This document shows positions 23,233-31,855 of a stretch of DNA of 38,224 bases, piece by piece. The notes under the pieces were generated by a model. It was not told where the DNA came from. It did not search any database and saw nothing but the letters and a program-made list of their open reading frames with translations. Origin of the DNA: Oscillospiraceae bacterium (GTDB lineage: Bacteria; Bacillota; Clostridia; Oscillospirales; Ruminococcaceae); the NCBI GenBank assembly GCA_019413245.1, contig DXNX01000003.1, positions 1-38,224 of the forward strand, given 5' to 3'. The position numbers were made by a program, and so were the translations under genes. Every line of letters starts with the position of its first letter. The stretch's first letter is position 1.

Positions 23233-23282
23233 TTGACGGAAGCGTTTTCCAGATGGTGCACAAAAACGACCACTTCCGCCAA
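23233..23282. promoter_or_regulatory. Widely spaced inverted repeat before the GH2 promoter
   Basis: TTGACGGAAG at 23233-23242 and CTTCCGCCAA at 23273-23282 match in 9 of 10 positions as inverted copies. Their centres are 40 bp apart, close to four helical turns, and the right arm ends 5 bp before the -35. This suits a dimeric or looping regulator. The protein is unknown. Confidence 0.4.
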
Positions 23283-23287
23283 ACCCG

Positions 23288-23316
23288 TTGTGAAATAATA
23301 ATGAACAGGATATGAT
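23288..23316 (+). promoter_or_regulatory. Sigma-A promoter of the glycan-use operon
   Basis: TTGTGA, 17 bp, TATGAT, ending 58 bp before the GH2 start codon. Confidence 0.65.
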
Positions 23317-23374
23317 AAATCCATGAAGAAAATGCATAAAAGGGCTCCCTGCCCGGAAAAGAGGTCGTGAACTG

Positions 23375-25309
23375 ATGAGAAGAAGCCTTTCCCTGATGAA
23401 GCAAGCCTGGCACTTTTCGCAGCCCGGACAGCCGGATGCCGTTGTGAACCTGCCCCATACCTGGAACAACATCGATGGTCAGGACGGCGGCAACGATTAC
23501 AAGCGCTGCGCCTGCACCTACCAGACCACCTTTGAAAAACCCGCCTACGACGCGGCCACCGAGTGTGTCTACCTCCAGTTCGAGGGGGTCAACTCCTCCG
23601 CCCGGGTCAGCCTGAACGGCTCCGAAGTCTGCCGCCATGACGGCGGGTATTCCACCTTCCGCGCCGACATCACCGCCCTGCTGCGGGACACCAACGAACT
23701 GACCGTGGTGGTGGACAACACCAAGAACGACACCGTCTATCCCCAGAAAGCCGACTTCACCTTCTACGGCGGCATCTACCGGGATGTGAGTTTTGTCATC
23801 GTCAGCAAGAACCACTTCGACCTGGACCACTTCGGCGGTACCGGCCTAAAGGTCACCCCCAAACCGGAAAACGGCTACAAGGACGCCACCGTCCATGTGG
23901 AGAGCTGGCACAACGCCCATGAGGGCGCCGAAGTGGCCGTCACCCTGCTGGACGCCGAGGGCAAGACCGTGGCCCAGGGCACCGGCACCGACCTGACCCT
24001 GACCATCCAGGGCGTGCACCTGTGGGACGGCATCGAAAGCCCCTACCTGTACACCGCCGTGGCCACCCTGACCGTGAACGGCACCACCGTGGATGAGGTC
24101 CGCACCCGCTTCGGCGTGCGCGACTTCAAGGTGGACGCCAAGACCGGCTTCTGGCTCAACGGCCGGCAGTACCCGCTGCACGGCGTCTCCCGCCACCAGG
24201 ACCGCAAGGGCATCGGCAATGCCATCACCAAGGCCATGCACGATGAGGATATGGCCCTGATCAAGGAGATGGGCTGCAACACCGTCCGCCTGGCTCACTA
24301 TCAGCACGACCAGTACTTCTACGATCTATGCGATGAGGCCGGCATGGTGGTCTGGGCCGAGATCCCCTACATCAGCGAGCATATGCCGGGCGGTCGGGAA
24401 AACACCATCAGCCAGATGAACGAGCTCATCATCCAGAACTACAACCATCCCTGCATCGTCTGCTGGGGCGTGTCCAATGAGATCACCATCTCCACCAAGG
24501 ACAAGAAGGACATGCTGGACAACCACCACGAGCTCAACGACCTGTGCCACCGCATGGACCCCACCCGTCTGACCACCCTGGCCTGCTACGCCATGTGCGG
24601 CCCCTTCAACCCGGTGGCACACATCACCGACCTGGTCAGCTGGAACCTGTATCTGGGCTGGTATGTGCCGGGCCTGTTCCTCAATGACCTGTGGATGGAT
24701 TTCTTCCATCTGGTCTACCCCAACCGGCCTCTGGGCTTCAGCGAATACGGCGCCGAAGCCATGCCCAACCTGCACAGCGCCCGTCCCCGCCGCGGTGACC
24801 ACACCGAAGATTATCAGGCAAAGTACCACGAATTCATGCTGCGCTGCTTTGACCGCCACAAATGGCTGTGGGCCACCCATGTGTGGAACATGTTCGATTT
24901 CGCGGCCGATGCCCGCGACCAGGGCGGCGAGCCCGGCATGAACCACAAGGGTCTGGTGACCTTTGACCGCAAAATCAAGAAGGACAGCTTCTATCTGTAT
25001 AAAGCCTGGTGGAGTAAGGACCCGTTCGTCTACATCGCGGGCCGCCGCTATGCCGACCGCACCGAGTCCACCACCACCGTCACCGTCTACACCAACCAGC
25101 CGTCGGTGACCCTGTACGCCAACGGACAGAAGGTGGGCGAACAGACCGGCGACAAGGTCTTCCGCTTCAAGCTGCCCATCTCCGGCGAAGTGGAACTGAA
25201 GGCTGTGGCCGGCGAATGCACCGACCAGACCACCATCCGCAAGGTGGACAAGCCCAACCCGGCCTACAAGCTGAAGAAGGGCAAGAGCACCAGCGCCAAC
25301 TGGGTGTAA
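23375..25309 (+). CDS. Glycoside hydrolase family 2 (beta-galactosidase-like)
   Basis: 644 residues, no signal peptide, so cytosolic. N-terminal sugar-binding jelly roll (NLPHTWNN, YLQFEGVNSSARVSLNGSEV, GGIYRDVSFV), an Ig-like domain, then the TIM barrel with acid/base E369 in WGVSNEIT and nucleophile E457 in LGFSEYGAEA. HGVSRHQDRKGIG and MGCNTVRLAHYQHDQYFYDLCDEAGMVVWAEIP are classic GH2 barrel blocks. Family 2 covers beta-galactosidase, beta-glucuronidase and beta-mannosidase; the pattern favours beta-galactosidase, but the substrate is not certain. It has its own promoter and starts a run with a GH3 enzyme and a sugar symporter, so it probably hydrolyses imported oligosaccharides. Confidence 0.88.
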   Translation: MRRSLSLMKQAWHFSQPGQPDAVVNLPHTWNNIDGQDGGNDYKRCACTYQTTFEKPAYDAATECVYLQFEGVNSSARVSLNGSEVCRHDGGYSTFRADITALLRDTNELTVVVDNTKNDTVYPQKADFTFYGGIYRDVSFVIVSKNHFDLDHFGGTGLKVTPKPENGYKDATVHVESWHNAHEGAEVAVTLLDAEGKTVAQGTGTDLTLTIQGVHLWDGIESPYLYTAVATLTVNGTTVDEVRTRFGVRDFKVDAKTGFWLNGRQYPLHGVSRHQDRKGIGNAITKAMHDEDMALIKEMGCNTVRLAHYQHDQYFYDLCDEAGMVVWAEIPYISEHMPGGRENTISQMNELIIQNYNHPCIVCWGVSNEITISTKDKKDMLDNHHELNDLCHRMDPTRLTTLACYAMCGPFNPVAHITDLVSWNLYLGWYVPGLFLNDLWMDFFHLVYPNRPLGFSEYGAEAMPNLHSARPRRGDHTEDYQAKYHEFMLRCFDRHKWLWATHVWNMFDFAADARDQGGEPGMNHKGLVTFDRKIKKDSFYLYKAWWSKDPFVYIAGRRYADRTESTTTVTVYTNQPSVTLYANGQKVGEQTGDKVFRFKLPISGEVELKAVAGECTDQTTIRKVDKPNPAYKLKKGKSTSANWV

Positions 25310-25525
25310 GCACACCCCGGATTTAGGTTTGTCCCTGCGCGGTTTCCATCCCGCAGGGTGAGATACAGGACGCGGACCCCCCGACCGTTCCCGCACCGGC
25401 AATGCGCGCAGCCGGTACGGCGGCGGACCCGGGACCCGCGCCCCGCACAGCAGGCCAAAACGCAGCATACCGCTTCCGGGCGGGGGCTGCGCGGCGGCAA
25501 GACAAACGGAAGAGAGGAAAACAAC

Positions 25526-28492
25526 ATGCAGAAAAAGCCCAAAGTTGCGTTGTGGTCCGGCCTGACTGCGGTCAGTGCGGTGCTGACCGCCGGCGCCATG
25601 GTGGCTACCTTCGTGGTGGCTCCCATGTACGAAACCACCATCAACGTCGCCACCAATGCGTCCACCTATAAGATCATCAAGGGCGACACCACCGAAGATA
25701 CCAACTATTTCACCAGCGATTTCGCCTCCGACGAAGAGCGCGAAAGCTACGAAGAAGAGCTGTGCGCCACCGTTGAGTCCGAGGGTGCCGCGCTGCTGAA
25801 GAACGACAACAGCGCCCTGCCCCTGGCCTCCGGCGCCAAGGTCAGCCTGTTCGGCCGCGGTGCGGTGGACCTGATGTACGGCGGCACCGGTTCCGGCGCC
25901 GTGGACACCTCCTCCGCCCCGACCCTGAAGGACGCCCTGACCAGCGAAGGCATCGAAGTCAACGATACCCTGTGGAACTGGTACACCAGCGAGGACGTGG
26001 CCTCCAAGTACAGCCGCGTCACCCCCGATTCCATCTCCGACACCCTGGCCGCCAACAGCCAGTATGAAGTGAACGAAGCTCCCTGGAGCGAAGTGGAGAG
26101 CGCCAACGCTTCCAGCTTTGCCCAGTACGGCGACGCCGCCATCGTGGTGCTGTCCCGCTCCGGCGGTGAAGGCGCCGACCTGCCTTCCGGTGACAACGGC
26201 TCCGGTGTGGACTGGACCGGCACCACCAACTACCTGGAACTGAGCCAGGAAGAAAAGGACATGCTGGCCGGCCTGAAGGCCCTCAAGGATGCCGGCACCT
26301 TCAAGAGCATCATCGTGGTGCTCAACACCTCCAACGCCATCGAGCTGGACTTCCTCAACCCCGAGATCTGCGGTGTTGACTACGGCATCGACTCCTGCCT
26401 GTGGATGGGCGATGTGGGCCAGACCGGCGCCAACGGCGTGGGCTGGCTGCTGTCCGGCAGCGTGAACCCCTCCGGCAGCCTGGTGGATACCTTCTGGTAT
26501 GACAACCTGGCCAACCCGGCGGTGACCAACTTCTACTCCCGTCCCTACTCCAACAACGCCGACTACGGCTTCGTGGCCGACGACAAGGACAACGGCAACC
26601 AGGGCTACTATGTGGTCTACCAGGAAGGCATCTACCTGGGCTACCGCTACGCCGAGACCCGCTATGAGGACGTGGTCATGGGCACCGGCAACGCCGGCGA
26701 CTTCGACTACTCCAGCGTGGTGGCCTATCCCTTCGGCTACGGCCTGAGCTACACCACCTTCGCTTACAGTGACTTCTCCGTGGGCGAAAGCGCCGATGCC
26801 TTCACCGTCAATGTGACCGTGACCAACACCGGCAGCGTGGCCGGCAAGAAGACCGTGCAGGTCTACTTCCAGAGCCCCTACACCGACTACGACAAGCAGA
26901 ACGGCATCGAAAAGGCCAGCGTGGAGCTGTGCGGCTTCGACAAGACCGATATCCTGGAGCCCGGCGCTTCCGAGACCGTGTCCATCACCGTGGACAAGAG
27001 CGAACTGCGCACCTATGACTCCAACGGCGCCAAGACCTACATCCTGGATGCCGGCGACTACTACTTCACCGTGGGCAACGGTGCCCATGAGGCTGTGAAC
27101 AACATCCTGGCCGCCAAGGGCTACACCACCGCCAACGGCATGACCGCCGAGGGCGACGCCACCCTGACCTGGAAGTGGAACAACCCCGCTCTGGACACCA
27201 CCACCTTCGCCACCAGCGAATCCACCGGCAACGCCATCACCAACCTGTTCGACGACGCCGACCCCAACAAGGTCAGCTACTCTCCGGGCAGCGTGACCTG
27301 GCTGAGCCGTTCCGACTGGACCGGCACCTACCCCACCGGCACCTTTGACTTTGCCCTGAACGACAACCTGGCCGCTGCTCTGGCCAACACCCAGTACGAC
27401 GGCAGCCTGGCCGACAGCGTGGAGATGCCCACCATGGGCGCCGAAAACGGCCTGACCCTGGCTTCCATGATCGGCAAGGAATTCGACGACCCGCAGTGGG
27501 AGACCCTGCTGGACCAGATGACCTTTGACGAAATGAACCTGATGATCACCCAGGGCTTCCACAACACCAAGGCCGCGGCTTCCATCGGCAAGACCGCTAC
27601 CAAGGACGAGAACGGCCCCCAGGGTCTGACCGCTGCCCTGACCGGTGGTGCTTCCGCCATGTGCTACACCTCCGAGGACGTCATGGCCGCCACCTTCAAC
27701 CGTGAACTCATCAACGACGTGGGCCGCTGCATCGGCGAAGACTGCCTGGCCATGGGTTACTCCGGCCTGTACGGCCCCGGCATCAACATGCACCGCACCG
27801 CTTACTCCGGCCGTAACTTCGAGTACTACTCCGAAGATCCCTTCATCGCCGGCGAGATCTGCGCCACCGAGGTGCAGGGCATCCAGTCCAAGGGCGTGTA
27901 CGTCTACCTGAAGCACGTTGCCCTGAACGACTCCGAATCCAGCCGTATGGGTGTGAACACCTGGGTCAACGAGCAGACCGCCCGTGAGATCTACCTGGAA
28001 GTGGCCGACAAGGCCATCGTGGACGGCGGCGCCTGGTGCACCATGTCCGGCTTCAACCGCTGGGGCGCTACCTGGTGCGGCAAGTACGAAAACCTGCAGA
28101 CCGGCTACCTGCGCGATGAACTGGGTATGCGCGGCATGTCCATCACCGACTACTCCGGCGGCAGCAACTACATGGATGCCTGCGACGCTCTGATCGCCGG
28201 CACCGAGATCTGGGACAGCCCCACGCCGCTGCACACCGAGATCCTGAACAACTACAAGAATGACGCCTACATCGTCACCCAGATGCGCGACGCCGTGCAC
28301 CTGATCCTGTACACCGTGGTCAACTCCAACGCCATGAACGGCTGGTCCAGCACCGACCGTCTGGAACTCATCACCCCGTGGTGGCAGCTGGCCGCCTGGA
28401 CCCTGTGCGCCGTGCTGGCTGTGCTGACCGTGGTCTGCATCGTCATGCTGGTGCGTGCCATCCAGAAAAAGAAGAAGGCCGCCGAAGCCTGA
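25526..28492 (+). CDS. Glycoside hydrolase family 3 with permuted domain order, membrane-anchored
   Basis: 988 residues. An N-terminal membrane anchor (VALWSGLTAVSAVLTAGAMVATFVV) leads to the domain that normally comes second in GH3 (about 85-400: EGAALLKNDNSALPLASGAKVSLFGRGAVD and PFGYGLSYTTF). Then comes an FnIII-like domain (about 415-520) and a linker. The TIM-barrel domain is last (about 650-940), with nucleophile D875 in GMSITDYSGG and KHVALNDSESSR in the substrate site. It ends with a second helix (WWQLAAWTLCAVLAVLTVVCIVMLV) and KKKK. So it is a swapped-order beta-glucosidase-type enzyme held at both ends, with the catalytic part probably outside. AGAGGA lies 7 bases before the ATG. 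The 216 bp before it holds a CCCTGC/GCAGGG hairpin and no clear terminator. Confidence 0.88.
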   Translation: MQKKPKVALWSGLTAVSAVLTAGAMVATFVVAPMYETTINVATNASTYKIIKGDTTEDTNYFTSDFASDEERESYEEELCATVESEGAALLKNDNSALPLASGAKVSLFGRGAVDLMYGGTGSGAVDTSSAPTLKDALTSEGIEVNDTLWNWYTSEDVASKYSRVTPDSISDTLAANSQYEVNEAPWSEVESANASSFAQYGDAAIVVLSRSGGEGADLPSGDNGSGVDWTGTTNYLELSQEEKDMLAGLKALKDAGTFKSIIVVLNTSNAIELDFLNPEICGVDYGIDSCLWMGDVGQTGANGVGWLLSGSVNPSGSLVDTFWYDNLANPAVTNFYSRPYSNNADYGFVADDKDNGNQGYYVVYQEGIYLGYRYAETRYEDVVMGTGNAGDFDYSSVVAYPFGYGLSYTTFAYSDFSVGESADAFTVNVTVTNTGSVAGKKTVQVYFQSPYTDYDKQNGIEKASVELCGFDKTDILEPGASETVSITVDKSELRTYDSNGAKTYILDAGDYYFTVGNGAHEAVNNILAAKGYTTANGMTAEGDATLTWKWNNPALDTTTFATSESTGNAITNLFDDADPNKVSYSPGSVTWLSRSDWTGTYPTGTFDFALNDNLAAALANTQYDGSLADSVEMPTMGAENGLTLASMIGKEFDDPQWETLLDQMTFDEMNLMITQGFHNTKAAASIGKTATKDENGPQGLTAALTGGASAMCYTSEDVMAATFNRELINDVGRCIGEDCLAMGYSGLYGPGINMHRTAYSGRNFEYYSEDPFIAGEICATEVQGIQSKGVYVYLKHVALNDSESSRMGVNTWVNEQTAREIYLEVADKAIVDGGAWCTMSGFNRWGATWCGKYENLQTGYLRDELGMRGMSITDYSGGSNYMDACDALIAGTEIWDSPTPLHTEILNNYKNDAYIVTQMRDAVHLILYTVVNSNAMNGWSSTDRLELITPWWQLAAWTLCAVLAVLTVVCIVMLVRAIQKKKKAAEA

Positions 28493-28579
28493 TTCTCCCC
28501 GGAAGGGAGCCCTGCCTGAACCGGGTTCTCTGCCCGACATTTCCCCCGCGGGTCCAGTGGCCCGCATCCTGCCCGACAA

Positions 28580-28618
28580 ACGGGAACCCCGCCCTCAAAA
28601 GGGGCGGGGCTTCCCCGT
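28580..28618 (+). promoter_or_regulatory. Strong intercistronic hairpin between GH3 and symporter genes
   Basis: ACGGG and CCCCGCCC on the left pair with GGGCGGGG and CCCGT on the right, a stem of about 14 pairs with a small bulge and loop TCAAAA. No T-run follows, so it more likely affects mRNA stability or processing than full termination. Confidence 0.5.
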
Positions 28619-28648
28619 ATTATCGGCAACTGCAAAGGAGAGGTTTCT

Positions 28649-30235
28649 ATGAGTGAAAAAGCCGCCGCCAGTGCGCACAACGGCGGGCTGAACCGCGCCA
28701 AGCTGTACCAGCTGGTGCTGTTCCCCTTCAACAACGGCGCAACCAATGTTTACTACATCCTCACTTCCGCGTACATCGCTTACTACGGCGGCGTGCTGGG
28801 TCTGGCTCTGGTCTTTGCCAGCACCATGGTCACGGTCATGCGTCTGTTCGACGCCGTCACCGACCCCATTATCGGCGCCCTCATCGACAAGACCAACGGC
28901 AAGTTCGGCAAGTTCCGCCCCTTCATGCTGATCGGCAACATCATCATGATCGTCAGCTCGTTCCTGCTGTACTTCTGCACCCAGATGGTGCCCACCAGCA
29001 TGATGCCCCTGCGCTATGTGCTGTATGTGGTGTTCTACGCCATCTACGTCATCGGCTACACCTTCCAGACCTCCGTCACCCGTTCCGGCCAGACCGTTCT
29101 GACCAATGACCCCAAGCAGCGCCCGCTGTTCACCATCTTCAACCTGGTGGCCAGCATGGTGGGCATGGGTGCCATCCAGTTCCTGGCCCCCATCCTGCGC
29201 TCCATGGTGGGTGACTACACCACCCAGAACTTCTTCAACGTCATGGTCCCCCTGGCCATGATCATCTCCTTTGTGCTCACCATCCTGGCCATGATCGGTA
29301 TCTGGGAAAAGGACCGCCCCGAATACTTCGGCATCGGCGGCGAGACCCAGCAGAAGGTCAAGGTCCGTGAGTACATCGCCCTCATCCGTGCCAACCAGCC
29401 CCTGCAGCGGCTGATGGTGGCCGGCGCCGGCTGCAAGCTGGCCCTGGCCATTGCCACCAACACCGCCGTTCTGTGCATGCTGTACGGCGGCATGATGGGC
29501 AACTACGACGGTCTGTACCTGCCCATGATGGTGCTGGGCTATGTGTTCAGCGCTCCCTTCTTTGTGCTGACCGTGCGCACCAGCCAGAAGCATGGCCAGA
29601 AAGCCAGCCTGATGCGCTATGTGGCCGTCGCTTTCCTGATGTATGTGGGCGTGCTGGTCCTGCTGCTGCTGTGGAACCCCGAAAACCCGGCCCTGAACCT
29701 GAGCCTGTTCAGCACCGAGGGCGGCTTCCACCTGACCCTGAACCTGTACACCATCCTGTTCATCCTCTTCTTTGGCATCGGCTACGGTGCCTACTACGCC
29801 ACCGCCGATATGCCCATCCCCATGGTGGCCGACTGCTCCGACTATGAGACCTACCGTTCCGGCAACTATGTGCCCGGTATCATCGGTACCCTGTTCAGCC
29901 TGGTGGACAAGCTCGTCTCCTCCCTGAGCTCCACCATCGTGGGTCTGGCCGCCGCGGCCATCGGCTTCACCACCACCCTGCCCGGCGGTGATGATCCCTT
30001 CCGTCCCGGCATGAACTGGGTGGTCATCATCCTGTTCTGCATCGTGCCCATGGTCGCCTGGGGCGCTACCCTCATCGCCATGAAGGGCTATTCCCTGACC
30101 GGCGACAAGATGAAGGAGATCCAGGCCGTCAACGCCGCCCGCCGCGAGCTGGTGGCCGAAGGCAAGACCATCCAGCAGGCCATGGCCGAAGTCACCACCC
30201 TGGAACAGGCCCAGGCCATCACCGGCGAGGAATGA
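28649..30235 (+). CDS. GPH-family sugar:cation symporter (MelB-like)
   Basis: 528 residues and about twelve helices. Family marks: the early RLFDAVTDPIIGALIDKTNGKFGKFRPFMLIG block, the equivalent of the cation-site DAVTDP and the loop RxGKFRP of MelB and XynB/YicJ carriers, and GYGAYYATADMPIPMVADCSDYE in the second half. It imports glycosides with Na+ or H+. An AAAGGAGAGG site precedes the ATG. The C-terminal tail is a charged helix of about 45 residues (GDKMKEIQAVNAARRELVAEGK), seen in many Firmicute members. Its place after the GH2 and GH3 genes suggests it imports the sugars that the anchored GH3 releases and GH2 finishes. Confidence 0.92.
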   Translation: MSEKAAASAHNGGLNRAKLYQLVLFPFNNGATNVYYILTSAYIAYYGGVLGLALVFASTMVTVMRLFDAVTDPIIGALIDKTNGKFGKFRPFMLIGNIIMIVSSFLLYFCTQMVPTSMMPLRYVLYVVFYAIYVIGYTFQTSVTRSGQTVLTNDPKQRPLFTIFNLVASMVGMGAIQFLAPILRSMVGDYTTQNFFNVMVPLAMIISFVLTILAMIGIWEKDRPEYFGIGGETQQKVKVREYIALIRANQPLQRLMVAGAGCKLALAIATNTAVLCMLYGGMMGNYDGLYLPMMVLGYVFSAPFFVLTVRTSQKHGQKASLMRYVAVAFLMYVGVLVLLLLWNPENPALNLSLFSTEGGFHLTLNLYTILFILFFGIGYGAYYATADMPIPMVADCSDYETYRSGNYVPGIIGTLFSLVDKLVSSLSSTIVGLAAAAIGFTTTLPGGDDPFRPGMNWVVIILFCIVPMVAWGATLIAMKGYSLTGDKMKEIQAVNAARRELVAEGKTIQQAMAEVTTLEQAQAITGEE

Positions 30236-30268
30236 TCCCCGGCCGCATGCCTGCCTGAACCGAACCCC

Positions 30269-30306
30269 AAGCCCCTGCATCCCACCCGGATGCGGGGGCT
30301 TTTTTG
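30269..30306 (+). terminator. Terminator of the glycan-use operon
   Basis: AAGCCCCTGCATCC pairs with GGATGCGGGGGCTT, followed by TTTTT. Confidence 0.9.
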
Positions 30307-30340
30307 CGGCGGGGCATTTGTGAAATTGCCCCTGCCTGCA

Positions 30341-30368
30341 TTGCTTTTCTAACGATATATGATACAAT
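30341..30368 (+). promoter_or_regulatory. Sigma-A promoter of the second MATE gene
   Basis: TTGCTT, 16 bp, TACAAT, ending 67 bp before the start codon at 30436. Confidence 0.6.
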
Positions 30369-30435
30369 AGTTCTATTGCGCTGCGGTCGCTTTGGCGGCC
30401 GCATGCCTATTTTTCGGAAAGAAGGCGCATTCTCT

Positions 30436-31815
30436 ATGCCCGCAAGTGCGACGGCTCCCAAAACCATGGCCGAAGGCGGCATCGGCCGCTGGATATTCAG
30501 TCTGGCCGCCCCGGCCGTGGTGGCCCAGGTCATCAATCTTCTGTACAACATCGTGGACCGCATCTACATCGGCCACATGCCGGGGGTGGGCGCCACTGCC
30601 CTGACCGGCGTGGGTCTGTGCATGCCCATCCTCATGCTGGTCAACGCCTTCGCCATGCTGTCCGGCGCCGGCGGCGCGCCCCGGGCGGCCATCGCCATGG
30701 GTCGGGGCGACAACGACGCGGCCGAGCGCATCACCGGCAACTGCCTGACCCTGCTGCTGGGCATCGCCGTGGTGCTCACCGTGGGCTTTTTCACCTTTGC
30801 GCCCCAGCTGCTGCGGCTCTTCGGCGCCAGCGACGCCACTTTGCCCTATGCCCTGAGCTACACCCGCATCTATGTGCTGGGCAGCGTGTTCGTGCTCATC
30901 GTGCTGGGCATGAACCCCTTCATCACCACCCAGGGCTTTTCCAAATTCAGCATGCTCACCACCGTCATCGGCGCGGTGTGCAACATCATCCTGGACCCCA
31001 TCCTCATCTTCGGGCTGAACATGGGCGTGGCCGGCGCGGCGGTGGCCACCGTCATCAGCCAGGGCATCAGCGCCGTGTGGGTGGTGCGGTTCCTGTGCGG
31101 CAAGCGCACCCGGCTGCATCTGCGCCTGCCCAACCTGCGTCCCCGGGCCAAGGTCATCCTGCCCTGCCTGGCCCTGGGCGTTTCCTCCTTTGTGATGAGC
31201 GCCACCGAGAGCCTGCTCAGCATCAGTTTCAACGCCAGCCTGTCCCGCTACGGCGGCGACGTGGCCGTGGGCGCCATGACCATCATCACCAGCGTCAGCC
31301 AGCTTATCTCCCTGCCCATGCAGGGCATGTGCCAGGGCGGCCAGCCCCTCATCGGGTATAACTTCGGCGCCGGCAAGCCCGGCCGGGTCAAAAAGGCGTT
31401 CGCCTTCCAGTTCGGCATCTGCGTGGGGTATGCCACCCTGTTCTGGGTGGCCGTGATGACCATGCCCCGGCTGTTCGTCAACATCTTCAACTCCGACCCC
31501 GAACTGGTGGAGTACACCGTCTGGGGCATGCGCATCTACATGGCGGGCATCTTTGCCAGCGGCTTCCAGGTCAGCTGCCAGCAGGCCTTTGTGGCTCTGG
31601 GACAGGCTAAGGTCAGCCTGCTCCTGGCCTGTGAGCGCAAGCTCATCCTGCTCATCCCTTTGATTTTCATTCTGCCCCTGTTCATGCCCGACAACAAGGT
31701 GTTCGCGGTGTTCCTGGCCGAGCCGGTCAGTGATATTCTGGCCGCCGCCACCACCGTCACCGTCTTTATGATCCGATTCAACAAGATCCTCAAGGCAGGC
31801 CCCGGTAAAGCCTGA
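30436..31815 (+). CDS. MATE family efflux transporter
   Basis: 459 residues from MPASATAPKTMAEGGIG. Helix 1 block IFSLAAPAVVAQVINLLYNIVDRIYIGHMPGVGATALTGVGLCMPI and the second-half block LPMQGMCQGGQPLIGYNFGAGKPGRVKKAF are typical of the MepA-like (DinF/NorM superfamily) branch. The start is set by GAAGG 10 bases upstream; an open extension to 30304 would pass through the promoter and the previous terminator. It is only distantly similar to the other MATE protein at 1098-2471. The last codons and stop lie in a 22-bp sequence that recurs 1.2 kb downstream, beyond the acyltransferase gene. Confidence 0.92.
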   Translation: MPASATAPKTMAEGGIGRWIFSLAAPAVVAQVINLLYNIVDRIYIGHMPGVGATALTGVGLCMPILMLVNAFAMLSGAGGAPRAAIAMGRGDNDAAERITGNCLTLLLGIAVVLTVGFFTFAPQLLRLFGASDATLPYALSYTRIYVLGSVFVLIVLGMNPFITTQGFSKFSMLTTVIGAVCNIILDPILIFGLNMGVAGAAVATVISQGISAVWVVRFLCGKRTRLHLRLPNLRPRAKVILPCLALGVSSFVMSATESLLSISFNASLSRYGGDVAVGAMTIITSVSQLISLPMQGMCQGGQPLIGYNFGAGKPGRVKKAFAFQFGICVGYATLFWVAVMTMPRLFVNIFNSDPELVEYTVWGMRIYMAGIFASGFQVSCQQAFVALGQAKVSLLLACERKLILLIPLIFILPLFMPDNKVFAVFLAEPVSDILAAATTVTVFMIRFNKILKAGPGKA

Positions 31816-31816
31816 G
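31795..31816 (+). repeat. 22-bp direct repeat, left copy (3' end of MATE gene)
   Basis: Starts GCAGGCCCC and ends AAAGCCTGAG, including the MATE stop codon. It differs from the right copy at one position (GGT versus GGC, both glycine in the MATE frame). Confidence 0.8.
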
Positions 31817-31855
31817 AACACCGGAAAGAAAAAGCACATCAAAGGAAAAGGAAGG

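Noticed and set aside
23322..23369. A 15-codon leader peptide (MKKMHKRAPCPEKRS) before GH2
   Set aside because: No ribosome site upstream and no attenuator after it; probably chance.
24326..28579. A minus-strand open frame of 1417 codons opposite GH2 and GH3
   Set aside because: Antisense shadow of two well-supported glycosidase genes; repetitive Gly/His/Val product without recognisable folds.
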